Position numbers and translations under genes: made by a program. The notes below the pieces were generated by a model that saw only the letters and a list, made by a program, of their open reading frames with translations, was not told where the DNA came from and did no database searches. 64,000 nucleotides of DNA, taken from assembly GCF_001421885.1 (NCBI RefSeq), contig NZ_LMLH01000031.1:2436-66435 (forward strand). Direction: 5' to 3'. Origin of the DNA: Pseudomonas sp. Leaf48. GTDB lineage: Bacteria; Pseudomonadota; Gammaproteobacteria; Pseudomonadales; Pseudomonadaceae. Positions 1 through 8,187 of the stretch are shown here, in pieces (the first letter of the stretch is position 1; every line of letters starts with the position of its first letter).

Positions 1-10
1 TCTCAGGTTT

Positions 11-200
11 TTCGCGAGCATGCTCGCTCCTACAAGGGATCTGTGGCGGCCACAGGCCTCGCATTCGCAGAAGATCAAACTGTAGGAGCGAGCATGCTCG
101 CGATGGTCGTGAACGCTGACGCGGGAAGCCTGACACCCCCGGCGTTCTCAGGTTCTTCGCGAGCATGCTCGCTCTTACAAGCTGGCTTGCCAGCGATGGC
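11..200. repeat. Cluster of three REP-type inverted repeats
   Basis: Three copies of a palindromic unit around gcgagcatgctcgc, with a flanking tcctacaag or ctgtaggag arm, lie at about 13-37, 81-102 (inverted) and 155-180. The last is followed by a second short palindrome, gctggcttgccagc. This is typical of Pseudomonas REP elements in intergenic space. The stretch lies downstream of the gene ending at 239, and no gene was seen in it. Confidence 0.75.
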
Positions 201-238
201 GCCGGTACAGCCAGCACCAATGCCTCGGCCAGGTCGCT

Positions 239-886
239 TTATTCAAGCCGCGACAGACGCTCCTCGAGCGCCGCAATCCGCGCCTCAAGCTCTTCGATCC
301 GTTCAACCGAAACACCGCTGCCACCGCCACGTTCTACCGGGTTCTGCCGCGCTGCAAGAATCGCCTCGATATCCGCCGGATCGCCCAGTGCGTGCATGTA
401 GCGGTCTTCACGCTGACCGGCCTGACGCGGGATCAACAGCGCCAGACCACGAGCGATCAAGCGCTCCAGCTGATGCACAACCTGTTCAGTGTCTTCGAAC
501 TCATGCATGCGACCACTGCGTGTGAGCAGTTCGTTGACCGTCTGCGGGCCGCGCAGGAACAACAGCCCCGTCAGTATCACCTGAGCCGGCACCAGTTCCA
601 GTGCCTTGTCGACCTTGTGTTCCCAGCGATCGGCGCGGCTACCCATTACCAGCCGGGTGAAACCACGGCCTTCGAGGGCGCGCAGGCTCTGGCCGACCTG
701 GCCCTGGGTCAGGTTCATCACTGGTTCGCGACTGGTTTTCTGGTTGCAGGCGATCACCAGGGCATTGAGGGTCAGCGGATAGGTTTCCGGACTGGTGGCC
801 TGCTTCTCGATCAACGAGCCGAGAATGCGGATTTCCGTGCTGTTGAGCCGCGGCTCGTCGAAGGTCTGTTCTTGTTCTGTGCTCAT
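239..886 (-). CDS. yceH: YceH/DUF480 (UPF0502) family protein
   Basis: A 215-residue cytosolic protein of the YceH family, which has two winged-helix-like domains and no settled biochemical role. The N-terminal half carries the family segments LNSTEIRILGSLIEKQ, SPETYPLTLNALVIACNQK and SREPVMNL. The C-terminal tail (VERIEELEARIAALEERL) is a short coiled coil. The start at 886 is chosen over an ATG nine codons upstream because an AGGGAAAG ribosome-binding site lies just before it. It is a single gene, divergent from the DUF1993 gene. Family assignment is firm; function is unknown. Confidence 0.88.
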   Translation of the reverse strand: MSTEQEQTFDEPRLNSTEIRILGSLIEKQATSPETYPLTLNALVIACNQKTSREPVMNLTQGQVGQSLRALEGRGFTRLVMGSRADRWEHKVDKALELVPAQVILTGLLFLRGPQTVNELLTRSGRMHEFEDTEQVVHQLERLIARGLALLIPRQAGQREDRYMHALGDPADIEAILAARQNPVERGGGSGVSVERIEELEARIAALEERLSRLE

Positions 887-1024
887 CGCGCTTTCCCTAT
901 GCCGTTGAAGCATGCCGTCGAAGCCGCCTAGCCTAATCCTTGCTGGATAAAAGACAAGCCGCAGGAGGGGCGGGCATGGCTATAATCGGTCCACGTTTCC
1001 CACCTGCCACTTCACGAGACTGCC

Positions 1025-1534
1025 ATGACCATTTCCCTGTACGACGCTTCCGTCCCTGTTTTCAAGCAAATGCTGAACGCCCTCAGTGACGTGCTGAAAA
1101 AAGCCGAAGCCCACGCCACCGCCAAGAACATCGACCCGAACGCTTTCCTGCAGGCTCGCCTATACCCGGACATGTTCCCGCTGGTGCGTCAGGTGCAGAT
1201 CGCCGTTGATTTCGCCAAGGGTGTTTCCGCGCGCCTGGCCGAAGTCGAGCTACCGAAGTACGACGACACTGAAACCACCTTCGCCGAGCTGCAAGCGCTG
1301 ATCGCCAAGGTCCTGGCCTTCATCGGCGAGTTCACGCCGGAGCAGATCAACGGCAAGGAAGGCATCGAAATCGTGACCCGTCCGGGTACCCCGAAAGAGA
1401 AGCGCTTCTCTGGCCAGTCCTACCTGCTGACCTACGGCCTGCCGCAGTTCTTCTTCCACGTCACCACCACTTACGCACTGCTGCGTCATAACGGTGTGGA
1501 AGTGGGCAAGCGCGATTACATGGGCGCGATCTAA
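1025..1534 (+). CDS. DUF1993 domain protein
   Basis: A 169-residue soluble protein matching the DUF1993 family, which has a DinB-like helical-bundle appearance. Recognisable segments are SLYDASVPVFKQMLNALSD at the N-terminus, ARLYPDMFPLVRQVQIA near residue 45, and the C-terminal block FFFHVTTTYALLRHNGVEVG followed by KRDYMG. The length is usual for the family. It is monocistronic, with a strong terminator 12 bases after its stop. No catalytic role is established. Confidence 0.88.
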   Translation: MTISLYDASVPVFKQMLNALSDVLKKAEAHATAKNIDPNAFLQARLYPDMFPLVRQVQIAVDFAKGVSARLAEVELPKYDDTETTFAELQALIAKVLAFIGEFTPEQINGKEGIEIVTRPGTPKEKRFSGQSYLLTYGLPQFFFHVTTTYALLRHNGVEVGKRDYMGAI

Positions 1535-1545
1535 ACCGTCCAGAC

Positions 1546-1587
1546 GCAAAAAAGCCCCCGCAGCCTGAGGTTGCGGGGGTTTTTTCA
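1546..1587 (+). terminator. Rho-independent terminator after the DUF1993 gene
   Basis: A G/C-rich stem (cccccgcaacc-type, with cagcctgaggttg in the loop region) is followed by a run of six T. An A-run on the other side makes it potentially bidirectional. Confidence 0.85.
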
Positions 1588-1610
1588 TAATAGTCTTCTA
1601 AACGGCGGAC

Positions 1611-1640
1611 CCTGTGGGAGCCTGCTCGCTCCCACAAGGG
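1611..1640. repeat. REP-type palindrome
   Basis: The sequence cctgtgggagcctgctcgct and its following arm cccacaaggg form a perfect REP-like inverted repeat, between the DUF1993 terminator and the end of sstT. Confidence 0.7.
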
Positions 1641-1648
1641 ATTTTGGA

Positions 1649-2881
1649 TCAGGCCAGGCGTTCGGCTTTCTCTTCTTCACCCAGGCAAGCCGCCGCGGTG
1701 AACAGCACATCGGTGGACGAGTTCAACGCCGTCTCCGCCGAGTCCTGCAACACACCAATAATGAAACCAACCGCCACCACCTGCATGGCGATCTCGCTCG
1801 GAATGCCGAACAGGCTGCACGCCAGCGGAATCAGCAACAACGAACCACCCGCCACGCCCGACGCGCCGCAGGCGCAGATCGCCGCAACGACGCTAAGCAG
1901 AATGGCCGTCGGAATATCCACGGCAATGCCCAGAGTGTGCACGGCCGCGAGGGTCAGCACGGTGATGGTGATTGCAGCGCCAGCCATGTTGATGGTCGCG
2001 CCCAGCGGGATCGATACCGAGTAGGTGTCTTCGTGCAGGCCCAGACGCTTGCTCAACTCCAGGTTGACCGGAATGTTCGCGGCCGAACTGCGGGTGAAGA
2101 ACGCGGTGATGCCACTCTCGCGCAGGCAGGTCAGCACCAGCGGATAAGGGTTGCGACGCAGCTTCCAGAACACGATGGCCGGGTTCATCACCAGCGCCAC
2201 GAACAGCATGCAGCCCAGCAGTACTGCCAGCAGGTGCGCGTAACCGATCAACGCGCCGAAGCCCGAGGTGGCCAGGGTCGAGGCCACCAGGCCGAAGATG
2301 CCCAGTGGGGCGAAGCGAATCACCAGGCGAACGATCAGGGTCACGCCGTTGGACAGATCACCCAGCACCTCACGGGTGGTGTCGCCGGCGTGGCGAATGG
2401 CAATGCCCATGCCGATTGCCCAGGCGAGGATGCCGATGAAGTTGGCGTTCATCAGTGCACTGACCGGGTTATCCACAACGCTCAACAGCAGGCTTTGCAG
2501 GACTTCGCCGATACCGCCCGGCGCTGTCACCGCGACGTCGTGGGTGGAAAGCGCCAGGCTCGACGGGAACATCATGCTGGCAACCACTGCTACCACGGCC
2601 GCAGCGAAGGTACCCAGCAGATACAGGAACAGGATCGGGCGGATATGGGTTTCCTGGCCGTGCTTGTGGTTGGCGATCGAGGCCATGACCAGCACAAATA
2701 CGAGGATCGGTGCGACTGCTTTCAGGGCGGAGACGAAGACCTTGCCGATGAATGCACTGGATTTGGCTATCTCAGGCGCAAACAGGGCCAGGGCAATACC
2801 GGCGATCAGGCCGATAACGATTTGCGTGACCAGGCTGGTGCGTTTCAGGCGTTGCAATAGCGAGGAGGATGAAGCGCTCAT
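1649..2881 (-). CDS. sstT: Serine/threonine:Na+ symporter SstT
   Basis: A 410-residue inner-membrane symporter of the dicarboxylate/amino-acid:cation (DAACS) family, most like SstT, which takes up L-serine and L-threonine with sodium. Hydrophobic helices run through the whole protein. Family signatures include RSSAANIPVNLELSKRLGL, near residue 265, and the following SIPLGATINMAGAAITI segment, which are part of the transport core. The start at 2881 (MSASSSSLLQRLKRTSL) gives the usual SstT length; an upstream in-frame ATG at 2941 would add a non-conserved extension. It is transcribed alone, divergent from the MFS gene. Confidence 0.9.
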   Translation of the reverse strand: MSASSSSLLQRLKRTSLVTQIVIGLIAGIALALFAPEIAKSSAFIGKVFVSALKAVAPILVFVLVMASIANHKHGQETHIRPILFLYLLGTFAAAVVAVVASMMFPSSLALSTHDVAVTAPGGIGEVLQSLLLSVVDNPVSALMNANFIGILAWAIGMGIAIRHAGDTTREVLGDLSNGVTLIVRLVIRFAPLGIFGLVASTLATSGFGALIGYAHLLAVLLGCMLFVALVMNPAIVFWKLRRNPYPLVLTCLRESGITAFFTRSSAANIPVNLELSKRLGLHEDTYSVSIPLGATINMAGAAITITVLTLAAVHTLGIAVDIPTAILLSVVAAICACGASGVAGGSLLLIPLACSLFGIPSEIAMQVVAVGFIIGVLQDSAETALNSSTDVLFTAAACLGEEEKAERLA

Positions 2882-3190
2882 AAAAACGGCATCTCTGATG
2901 TTTTTTTTAAAATGCAGGGTTTTCGCAGGTTTGCAGCACAAAAAGGGCAGGCCGCGGGCGGGAAACCGAGAGGTGGAATACAGGGTGTACGTTTTTCAGG
3001 GCGCGGATTTTATCACAGCGTAGGACCGATCCTTCAGGCCTGTGACGAAGTGCCGCTCAGGCATCAGCGCTTTTTGCAGGTTCGTGCAACCGCCTTTGCG
3101 GTCACTCTGTTAAGCTTCGCCATCCTCATTTTCATGTCTGCCAGTGGGCCTTCGGGCTATCACTGCTGTTGTTGTTTTCTGGAGTTTTGC
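2882..3190. other. Intergenic region between divergent sstT and MFS genes
   Basis: 309 bases without a convincing gene. It must hold the promoters of both flanking genes, but no strong sigma70 pair was identified by eye. A T-rich tract lies at 2900-2909 just upstream of sstT. Confidence 0.5.
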
Positions 3191-4348
3191 ATGCGGTTGT
3201 TGCCCATCCTTCTGTTGTCCGCCGCCGGTTTCACGGTGCTGACCACGGAATTCATCATTGTCGGCCTGTTGCCGGCCGTCGCCCGGGACCTGGATGTCAG
3301 CATCCCGCAGGCCGGTCTGCTGGTGACCCTGTTTGCCTTCACCGTTGCCGCGTTCGGCCCGTTCCTCACCGCGTATTTCGCCCGTTTCGAGCGGCGCAAG
3401 CTGTTCATTTCGGTGCTGATCCTGTTCGGCCTGGCCAATACCCTGGCCGCGCTGGCGCCGAATATCTGGGTAATGGCGTTCGCCCGGTTGGTTCCTGCGC
3501 TGGGGCTGCCAGTGTTCTGGGCGCTGGCCAGTGAAACGGCGGTGGACATTGTCGGGCCGGACTACGCCGGGCGCGCCATCGCCAAAATCGGCTTCGGCAT
3601 CGTCTGTGCCACGGTGTTCGGCATTCCGGTGGGCACACTGATCTCCGATGCGTTCGGCTGGCGAAGCGCTTTCGGCCTGTTGGCACTCATCGCGTTTGCC
3701 AAGGCGTTACTGCTGTTTATCTACCTGCCGAAAACCAGCCTGCATCAGCATCAGGTCAGCTTCATTTCGCAGTTCAAGATCCTGCGCAGTCCTTTGATGC
3801 AGGGTCATGTATTGCTGTCGGTGGTGGTGTTCAGCGGCATGTTCACCGCTTACACCTACCTGGCTGACATCCTCGAGCGTCTGGCCGGCTTTAACGGTAC
3901 CCTGGTCGGCTGGTGCCTGATGGGCTTCGGTGCGGTGGGGTTGATCGGCAACTCCCTGGGCGGGCGCGCGGTGGATCGCCATCCGCTGATAGCTTCGATG
4001 ATGTTCTGTGCATTCATGATTGCCGGCCTGGTGACACTGGTGCCGAACATTCATTCGCCCCTCGGACTGGCCGCAGCCATGGGTATCTGGGGCGTGACCC
4101 AGGCCGCGTTGTTCCTGGTCAGCCATGTGCGCCTGATGAAAGCTGCGCCCGAGGCACCGGCGTTTGCCGCTTCGCTGAACATTGCCGGGGCCAACCTCGG
4201 CATTGGCCTGGGCGCGATGATCGGCGGTCGGGTGATCGACAGCGTCGGCCTGCAAGGACTGGGCTTCGCGGCTGCCGGATTCATCCTGGCCTCGATTCTG
4301 CTGGCAATGGCGCTGATGACCTTCAAACCCCGTGAGGTCTGCGCCTAA
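3191..4348 (+). CDS. MFS drug/sugar exporter (DHA1, arabinose-efflux-like)
   Basis: A 385-residue major-facilitator protein with 12 predicted membrane helices, of the AraJ/YdhP-type DHA1 group. The N-terminal segment TEFIIVGLLPAVARDLDVSI followed by PQAGLLVTLFA is characteristic, as is the loop-2/3 region around FARFERRKLF. The start at 3191 lies after a TGGAG site and directly precedes the first helix; upstream in-frame codons encode unlikely sequence. It converges with nhaR, with three bases between the two stops. The substrate cannot be told from sequence. Confidence 0.85.
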   Translation: MRLLPILLLSAAGFTVLTTEFIIVGLLPAVARDLDVSIPQAGLLVTLFAFTVAAFGPFLTAYFARFERRKLFISVLILFGLANTLAALAPNIWVMAFARLVPALGLPVFWALASETAVDIVGPDYAGRAIAKIGFGIVCATVFGIPVGTLISDAFGWRSAFGLLALIAFAKALLLFIYLPKTSLHQHQVSFISQFKILRSPLMQGHVLLSVVVFSGMFTAYTYLADILERLAGFNGTLVGWCLMGFGAVGLIGNSLGGRAVDRHPLIASMMFCAFMIAGLVTLVPNIHSPLGLAAAMGIWGVTQAALFLVSHVRLMKAAPEAPAFAASLNIAGANLGIGLGAMIGGRVIDSVGLQGLGFAAAGFILASILLAMALMTFKPREVCA

Positions 4349-4351
4349 GCG

Positions 4352-5251
4352 TCATATTGCGGTAAACAGTTCGCGTCGGGCACCTTCGGTAATGGCGACA
4401 ATACCCGGGTGCTTGACCTTGCGCTCCACCGAAATGGCGTAGAACGACTCGCTCACCGCGTCGGTCTGGCCGATCACCTCGACGCCACACTGGCGTTTCA
4501 CTTCATCGGCAATCACGCTCGGCCCGATGAAGATTCCGCTGCCGGACTGCCCGAAGGCCTGCATTAACGCGCTGTCGTCGAACTCGCCGACGATCTGCGG
4601 CTGGATCTGCTGATCGGCGAACCAGCGCTGCAAGCGGTTGCGCACCACGGTTTCCGGGCCGGGAATCAGTAAGGGCGCGCCGTGCAGATTGCGCGGGAAA
4701 TCCTCGCCGTAGCGTGCTGCCAGTTGCGCGGTGGCAAAGAAGCTGATCCCGCATTCGCCGAGTTTCTGGCTGTAGCCTTTGATATCCAGGTGGGACGGCA
4801 TCGGGCTGTCGGAAATCACCAGGTCCAGGCGCTGGATTGCCAGGTCGGCGAGCAGACGCTCCAGTTTGTCTTCGCGGCAGGTGATGCGCAGCGGCTCGCT
4901 CAGCTCCATGGTCGGCGCGATCAGGCGATAGACGATGGACTTGGGCACCACGTCGGCCACGCCGACACGGAACAGAATCTGCTGTTCATTGGGTTGAGCC
5001 CGCAACATCAGCTCCAGCTCGCCACCCAGTTGAAACATTTGCTCGGCGTAGGGCAGGGTCTGGCGCCCGGCTTCCGTCAGTTCAAGCTGCCGGCCGACCC
5101 GGCGAAACAGCTCGATGCCATAGGTCTGCTCCAGCAGCGAAATCTGCCCGCTGATGGTTTGCGGGGTCAGGTTCAGTTGCTCGCAGGCGCGGACAATGCT
5201 GCCGGTTTTGGCCACGACCCAGAAATAGTGCAACTGCCGGTAATTCAACAT
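4352..5251 (-). CDS. nhaR: LysR-family transcriptional activator NhaR
   Basis: A 299-residue LysR-type regulator. The winged helix-turn-helix occupies residues 1-60 (MLNYRQLHYFWVVAKTGSIV start, then LTPQTISGQISLLEQ), and the effector-binding domain fills the rest. The start sequence and the segment FRVGVADVVPKSIVYRL match NhaR, which in enterobacteria activates the Na+/H+ antiporter nhaA. No nhaA is next to it here; the neighbour is an MFS gene, so its target is uncertain. The next gene, a small lipoprotein, is divergent. Confidence 0.85.
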   Translation of the reverse strand: MLNYRQLHYFWVVAKTGSIVRACEQLNLTPQTISGQISLLEQTYGIELFRRVGRQLELTEAGRQTLPYAEQMFQLGGELELMLRAQPNEQQILFRVGVADVVPKSIVYRLIAPTMELSEPLRITCREDKLERLLADLAIQRLDLVISDSPMPSHLDIKGYSQKLGECGISFFATAQLAARYGEDFPRNLHGAPLLIPGPETVVRNRLQRWFADQQIQPQIVGEFDDSALMQAFGQSGSGIFIGPSVIADEVKRQCGVEVIGQTDAVSESFYAISVERKVKHPGIVAITEGARRELFTAI

Positions 5252-5418
5252 ACATATCCCCGCGTTTTAAAAGCCCAGCATGTCATTTGAAAAGTGTTCG
5301 TAAAAACCGAAGTATACTCGGTAAAAATACGAATTTTCCTGAAGTATCACTCCCCCTAGAATGCTTCGCTATCAACGGGCCATCGGTTGGGCCTGTTCGT
5401 TCTATCGAGGAAAGCATC

Positions 5419-5661
5419 ATGAAGCTTAAAACCACGGCGCTGTTGTTTACGTCTTTACTGCTACTGGCCGGTTGCGACCAGGCCGAGAAAAGCGCTCAAC
5501 AGTTGATGGGCAAGGCTGCCGAAAGCGCCAAACAGGCGATCGACGACACCCACAAGGCCGCCGAACAAGCGCTCAGCGATGCCACTGGCGGCTTGATCAC
5601 CAAGAAAGAGCCAGCGGAAAAAGATGCGCAACAAGCTGAATCCACATCCCAGGAAATCTAA
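5419..5661 (+). CDS. Small lipoprotein, alanine/lysine-rich helix
   Basis: An 80-residue predicted lipoprotein. The signal peptide ends in a lipobox LLAGC with Cys19 as the acylation site. After it comes a low-complexity amphipathic stretch rich in A, E, K and Q (for example AEKSAQQLMGKAAESAKQAI), probably one long helix. The start at 5419 follows a GAGGAAAG site. It lies 25 bases upstream of terC in the same direction and is probably co-transcribed. Function unknown; similar short lipoproteins are common in Pseudomonas. Confidence 0.8.
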   Translation: MKLKTTALLFTSLLLLAGCDQAEKSAQQLMGKAAESAKQAIDDTHKAAEQALSDATGGLITKKEPAEKDAQQAESTSQEI

Positions 5662-5686
5662 ACGTTTAACGAGTCAGGACTGACCC

Positions 5687-6433
5687 ATGGAATACCTTTT
5701 AGAACTTGCTGCAAGCCCTACTGCCTGGGTCGCCCTGGCCACCCTGGTAGTGATGGAGATCGTCCTCGGGATCGATAACCTGATCTTTATCTCGATCCTG
5801 ACCAACAAACTGCCCCTGCAGAATCGGCAGAAGGCACGGCGCATCGGTATCGGCATGGCGCTGATCCTGCGTTTGGGCCTGCTTAGCACCATCGCTTTCA
5901 TTGTTCAGTTGACTGCGCCGGTGATCGAAATTCTCGGCCACGCGTTTTCCTGGAAGGACATGATCCTGATCGCCGGTGGTCTGTTCCTGTTGTGGAAGGC
6001 GACCACTGAAATCCATCACAGCATGGACCCGGCACCGGAAGATCCGAAATCGGCCACTTCGACCGTGACCCTGGGTTTTGCCGCAGCGATCGGGCAGATC
6101 CTGCTGCTGGACATGGTGTTCTCCATCGACAGCATTATCACCGCTGTCGGCATGACCGAGCACTTGCCTATCATGATCATCGCGGTGGTGGTGTCGGTAC
6201 TGGTGATGTTGCTGGCGGCTGATCCCCTGGCCAAGTTCATCAACGAAAACCCGACGGTGGTGATGCTGGCCCTGGGCTTTTTGATCATGATCGGCATGAC
6301 CCTGATTGCCGAAGGCTTCGGCGCCCATGTACCGAAAGGTTATGTGTATGCGGCGATGACATTCTCGGCGGCGATCGAAGTGTTGAACATGATGCGCAGA
6401 AACAGGCAGAAGCGGCTTACCGCCCAGGCTTGA
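5687..6433 (+). CDS. TerC family integral membrane protein
   Basis: A 248-residue polytopic inner-membrane protein of the TerC/YoaE group, linked in related proteins to metal-ion (manganese) export and tellurite resistance. Family marks include VVMEIVLGIDNLIFISIL near residue 25 and LLDMVFSIDSIITAVGM near 145, each with the conserved Asp inside a membrane helix. The terminal MMRRNRQKR stretch is cytosolic. It follows the small lipoprotein gene and ends before a strong terminator. Confidence 0.9.
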   Translation: MEYLLELAASPTAWVALATLVVMEIVLGIDNLIFISILTNKLPLQNRQKARRIGIGMALILRLGLLSTIAFIVQLTAPVIEILGHAFSWKDMILIAGGLFLLWKATTEIHHSMDPAPEDPKSATSTVTLGFAAAIGQILLLDMVFSIDSIITAVGMTEHLPIMIIAVVVSVLVMLLAADPLAKFINENPTVVMLALGFLIMIGMTLIAEGFGAHVPKGYVYAAMTFSAAIEVLNMMRRNRQKRLTAQA

Positions 6434-6448
6434 TCCTCACCGAACAGA

Positions 6449-6490
6449 AACGGCCGCCTGAACTCCATGGAGTGCAGGCGGCCGTTTTGG
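6449..6490. terminator. Bidirectional terminator between terC and a small minus-strand gene
   Basis: A perfect 12-bp stem aacggccgcctg / caggcggccgtt is followed by tttggttt on the plus side. It separates the convergent terC and the 57-residue membrane protein gene. Confidence 0.8.
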
Positions 6491-6508
6491 TTTACAGGGG
6501 AGTTTTGC

Positions 6509-6682
6509 TCAGTGGGCGTTGGCATGTCGGGCGGACGACTCTTCGGTTTTCACCAGAGGCGCCGGTTGAGCAGGGGGATGATGGTGGTGCCGACGGGCAA
6601 TGCGCAGCACGCCCCACAACATGGCGGCGGCCACGGCCAACCAGCCGCAAACCAACATTGCAATGATCATCACCAGGCTCAT
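6509..6682 (-). CDS. 57-residue single-pass membrane protein
   Basis: A short gene on the minus strand coding 57 residues. It begins MSLVMIIAMLVCGWLAVAAA, one membrane helix at about residues 3-26, followed by a basic, His-rich turn (RIARRHHHH) and a short hydrophilic tail ending in HANAH. An excellent GAGGAGG-type ribosome-binding site lies six bases before the ATG at 6682, and the gene converges on the terminator at 6449-6490. Both support a real gene. Function unknown. Confidence 0.72.
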   Translation of the reverse strand: MSLVMIIAMLVCGWLAVAAAMLWGVLRIARRHHHHPPAQPAPLVKTEESSARHANAH

Positions 6683-6916
6683 CAGTGCCTCCTCTTTGCC
6701 CCGCGGCAGCGTACTCTTCGCTTATCGCTCTCTTCAGATGACAGTCTAGTCCTTGCTGTATTTCAGGCTATTGACCGAAGGTCGACTGTGATCAACCAGT
6801 TCGCTCTATCGAATTCACTTAACTGGTGCTTGAGGCTATACCGCCGGGGCGTGGCACCCTATGATCGCGGTCAAGCCGGGCCTGTGTTTGCCTGGAACCT
6901 GAACAAGGGAGTGATG

Positions 6917-7588
6917 ATGGCAAGGGTGTTTTCACGAGTTGTTTCGACGGCACTGATTGCCGGCTGCATCGCGAGCCTCGCCGGGTGCGCCGGCAGTGTT
7001 GCGCCCGAGATCAAGCGTCTGCCGGAGCGTGTCGAGCTCAGTGGTCGGTTCTACCGTGGCGAGGCCTATCAAAGCGGGCCGCAGGTGCTGGCCAGCCTGT
7101 TGTCCCAGCAAGGGATCGTGATCACGCCAGGTCTGCTCGACAAACCCCTGCATTTGCCGGGAGGTGAAGCGCAGTTGCAACAGAACATGCAAAACCTTGC
7201 CCGCGAGTACGGCATGGTTGTCTATCCCCTCGACAGCACACTGCCGGCCCTGCTGACCCAGGTGGCGGCAGGGTATCCGGTGATGGTTCGTTTCACCGAG
7301 GGCTCGGCGCTGTGGGCTGAACCGCGTTATGCCATTCTCTCCGGTTACAACCGCCAGAAACAGACTGTCCTGCTGCGCGCCGGGATGAATCGCCACGAGC
7401 TGATGAGCTTCAGCGCCTTCGAGTCGTCGTTCAAAGATGCAGGAGGCTGGGCGGTGTTGATCCAGAACCCGACACAGATTCCGGCTCAGGTCGATCAGCA
7501 GCGCTGGCTGAAGGCTGCGCAGGATCTGGCTCAGGCCGGGCAGGAACAGGCGGCCGCCAAAGCGAAAAAGGCGCTCGCTGCCCGTTGA
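6917..7588 (+). CDS. C39-peptidase-like lipoprotein lacking the catalytic Cys
   Basis: A 223-residue envelope lipoprotein. The signal peptide holds two lipobox-like sites (LIAGC at 13-17, SLAGC at 20-24); Cys24 is the likelier acylation site. The body resembles the peptidase C39-like papain fold. The expected YQCGPAAL block reads YQSGPQVL, with an AGC Ser codon where the nucleophilic Cys should be, so proteolysis is doubtful. A later helical, Q/A/K-rich tail covers about residues 190-223. The start at 6917 is five bases from AAGGGAG; ATG 6914 is the alternative. Confidence 0.75.
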   Translation: MARVFSRVVSTALIAGCIASLAGCAGSVAPEIKRLPERVELSGRFYRGEAYQSGPQVLASLLSQQGIVITPGLLDKPLHLPGGEAQLQQNMQNLAREYGMVVYPLDSTLPALLTQVAAGYPVMVRFTEGSALWAEPRYAILSGYNRQKQTVLLRAGMNRHELMSFSAFESSFKDAGGWAVLIQNPTQIPAQVDQQRWLKAAQDLAQAGQEQAAAKAKKALAAR

Positions 7589-7681
7589 CTCCGTTCGTCA
7601 CCCACCGGGCACCGCTGGTAGTTTTCAGCCTCTTATCTGTACGGGCCCGAAATTTTTCGGGCCGTGATTCAGGAGGCGCCC

Positions 7682-7888
7682 ATGGCTCATTCCAATACGC
7701 CCGACGGCCCGCACTCATCCGAGCATTCCTCCGGTGATGACCTGGGGTTTGATCCCGACTCTCCGGACGTCAGCGACCCTCAGGTCGATCCCACGGGGCC
7801 GGCCAAGGCGCCCCGGGACGTGAAGCCGGACGACAATTCCAAGGCGCCCGCCAAGCCTTACGATCCGCTGGGTGATCTCAAACCTTAG
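7682..7888 (+). CDS. Small acidic, proline-rich hypothetical protein
   Basis: A 68-residue, very hydrophilic protein dominated by D, P, S and K (for example DPDSPDVSDPQVDPTGPAKA), predicted to be disordered, with no signal peptide. An AGGAGG site lies six to seven bases before the ATG at 7682, which supports translation. It is followed 28 bases later by a protein of similar composition, and the two may be one transcription unit. No family function is known. Confidence 0.7.
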   Translation: MAHSNTPDGPHSSEHSSGDDLGFDPDSPDVSDPQVDPTGPAKAPRDVKPDDNSKAPAKPYDPLGDLKP

Positions 7889-7916
7889 GTTCAAACCAGG
7901 TTCAATGGAGGTGTGC

Positions 7917-8132
7917 ATGACTACCGATTCGAGTTTCGACGACAAACGTCCGGAAACCGTCCCCACCACGCCGGAACAGGACGTGGACCCGGTGATGGAT
8001 CCGGACAGTCCGATGCGCGATCCGCTGGCGCGTCCTGTTGTAGCACCAACCGAACGGCCCAACGGTCGGCACGATCCGAGCGCCGGCGATGGCATCCCGG
8101 ATGATGATCAGATGCCGTTGCCCAATGACTGA
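7917..8132 (+). CDS. Small acidic, proline-rich hypothetical protein (second of pair)
   Basis: A 71-residue disordered, acidic protein with repeated DP dipeptides (DVDPVMDPDSPMRDPLARPV). It resembles the preceding gene in composition but not clearly in alignment. A TGGAGGTG site lies just before the ATG at 7917. It ends 8 bases before a strong terminator. Function unknown. Confidence 0.7.
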   Translation: MTTDSSFDDKRPETVPTTPEQDVDPVMDPDSPMRDPLARPVVAPTERPNGRHDPSAGDGIPDDDQMPLPND

Positions 8133-8140
8133 GTGAAATG

Positions 8141-8172
8141 AAAAAGCCCCGAATGTTCGGGGCTTTTTGTTT
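8141..8172. terminator. Bidirectional terminator between the small acidic gene and pbpG
   Basis: The stem aaaaagccccgaa / ttcggggcttttt, with A-run and T-run on opposite sides, serves two convergent genes. Confidence 0.88.
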
Positions 8173-8187
8173 ACTGGAATAGCGGTT

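Noticed and set aside
43..525. Long plus-strand frame over the REP cluster and the yceH 3' end
   Set aside because: It runs through repeats and antisense to a well-supported gene; no family resemblance.
1571..2860. 430-codon plus-strand frame antisense to sstT
   Set aside because: Low-quality composition (Q/H/R-rich), mirror of the codon bias of sstT, no ribosome-binding site.
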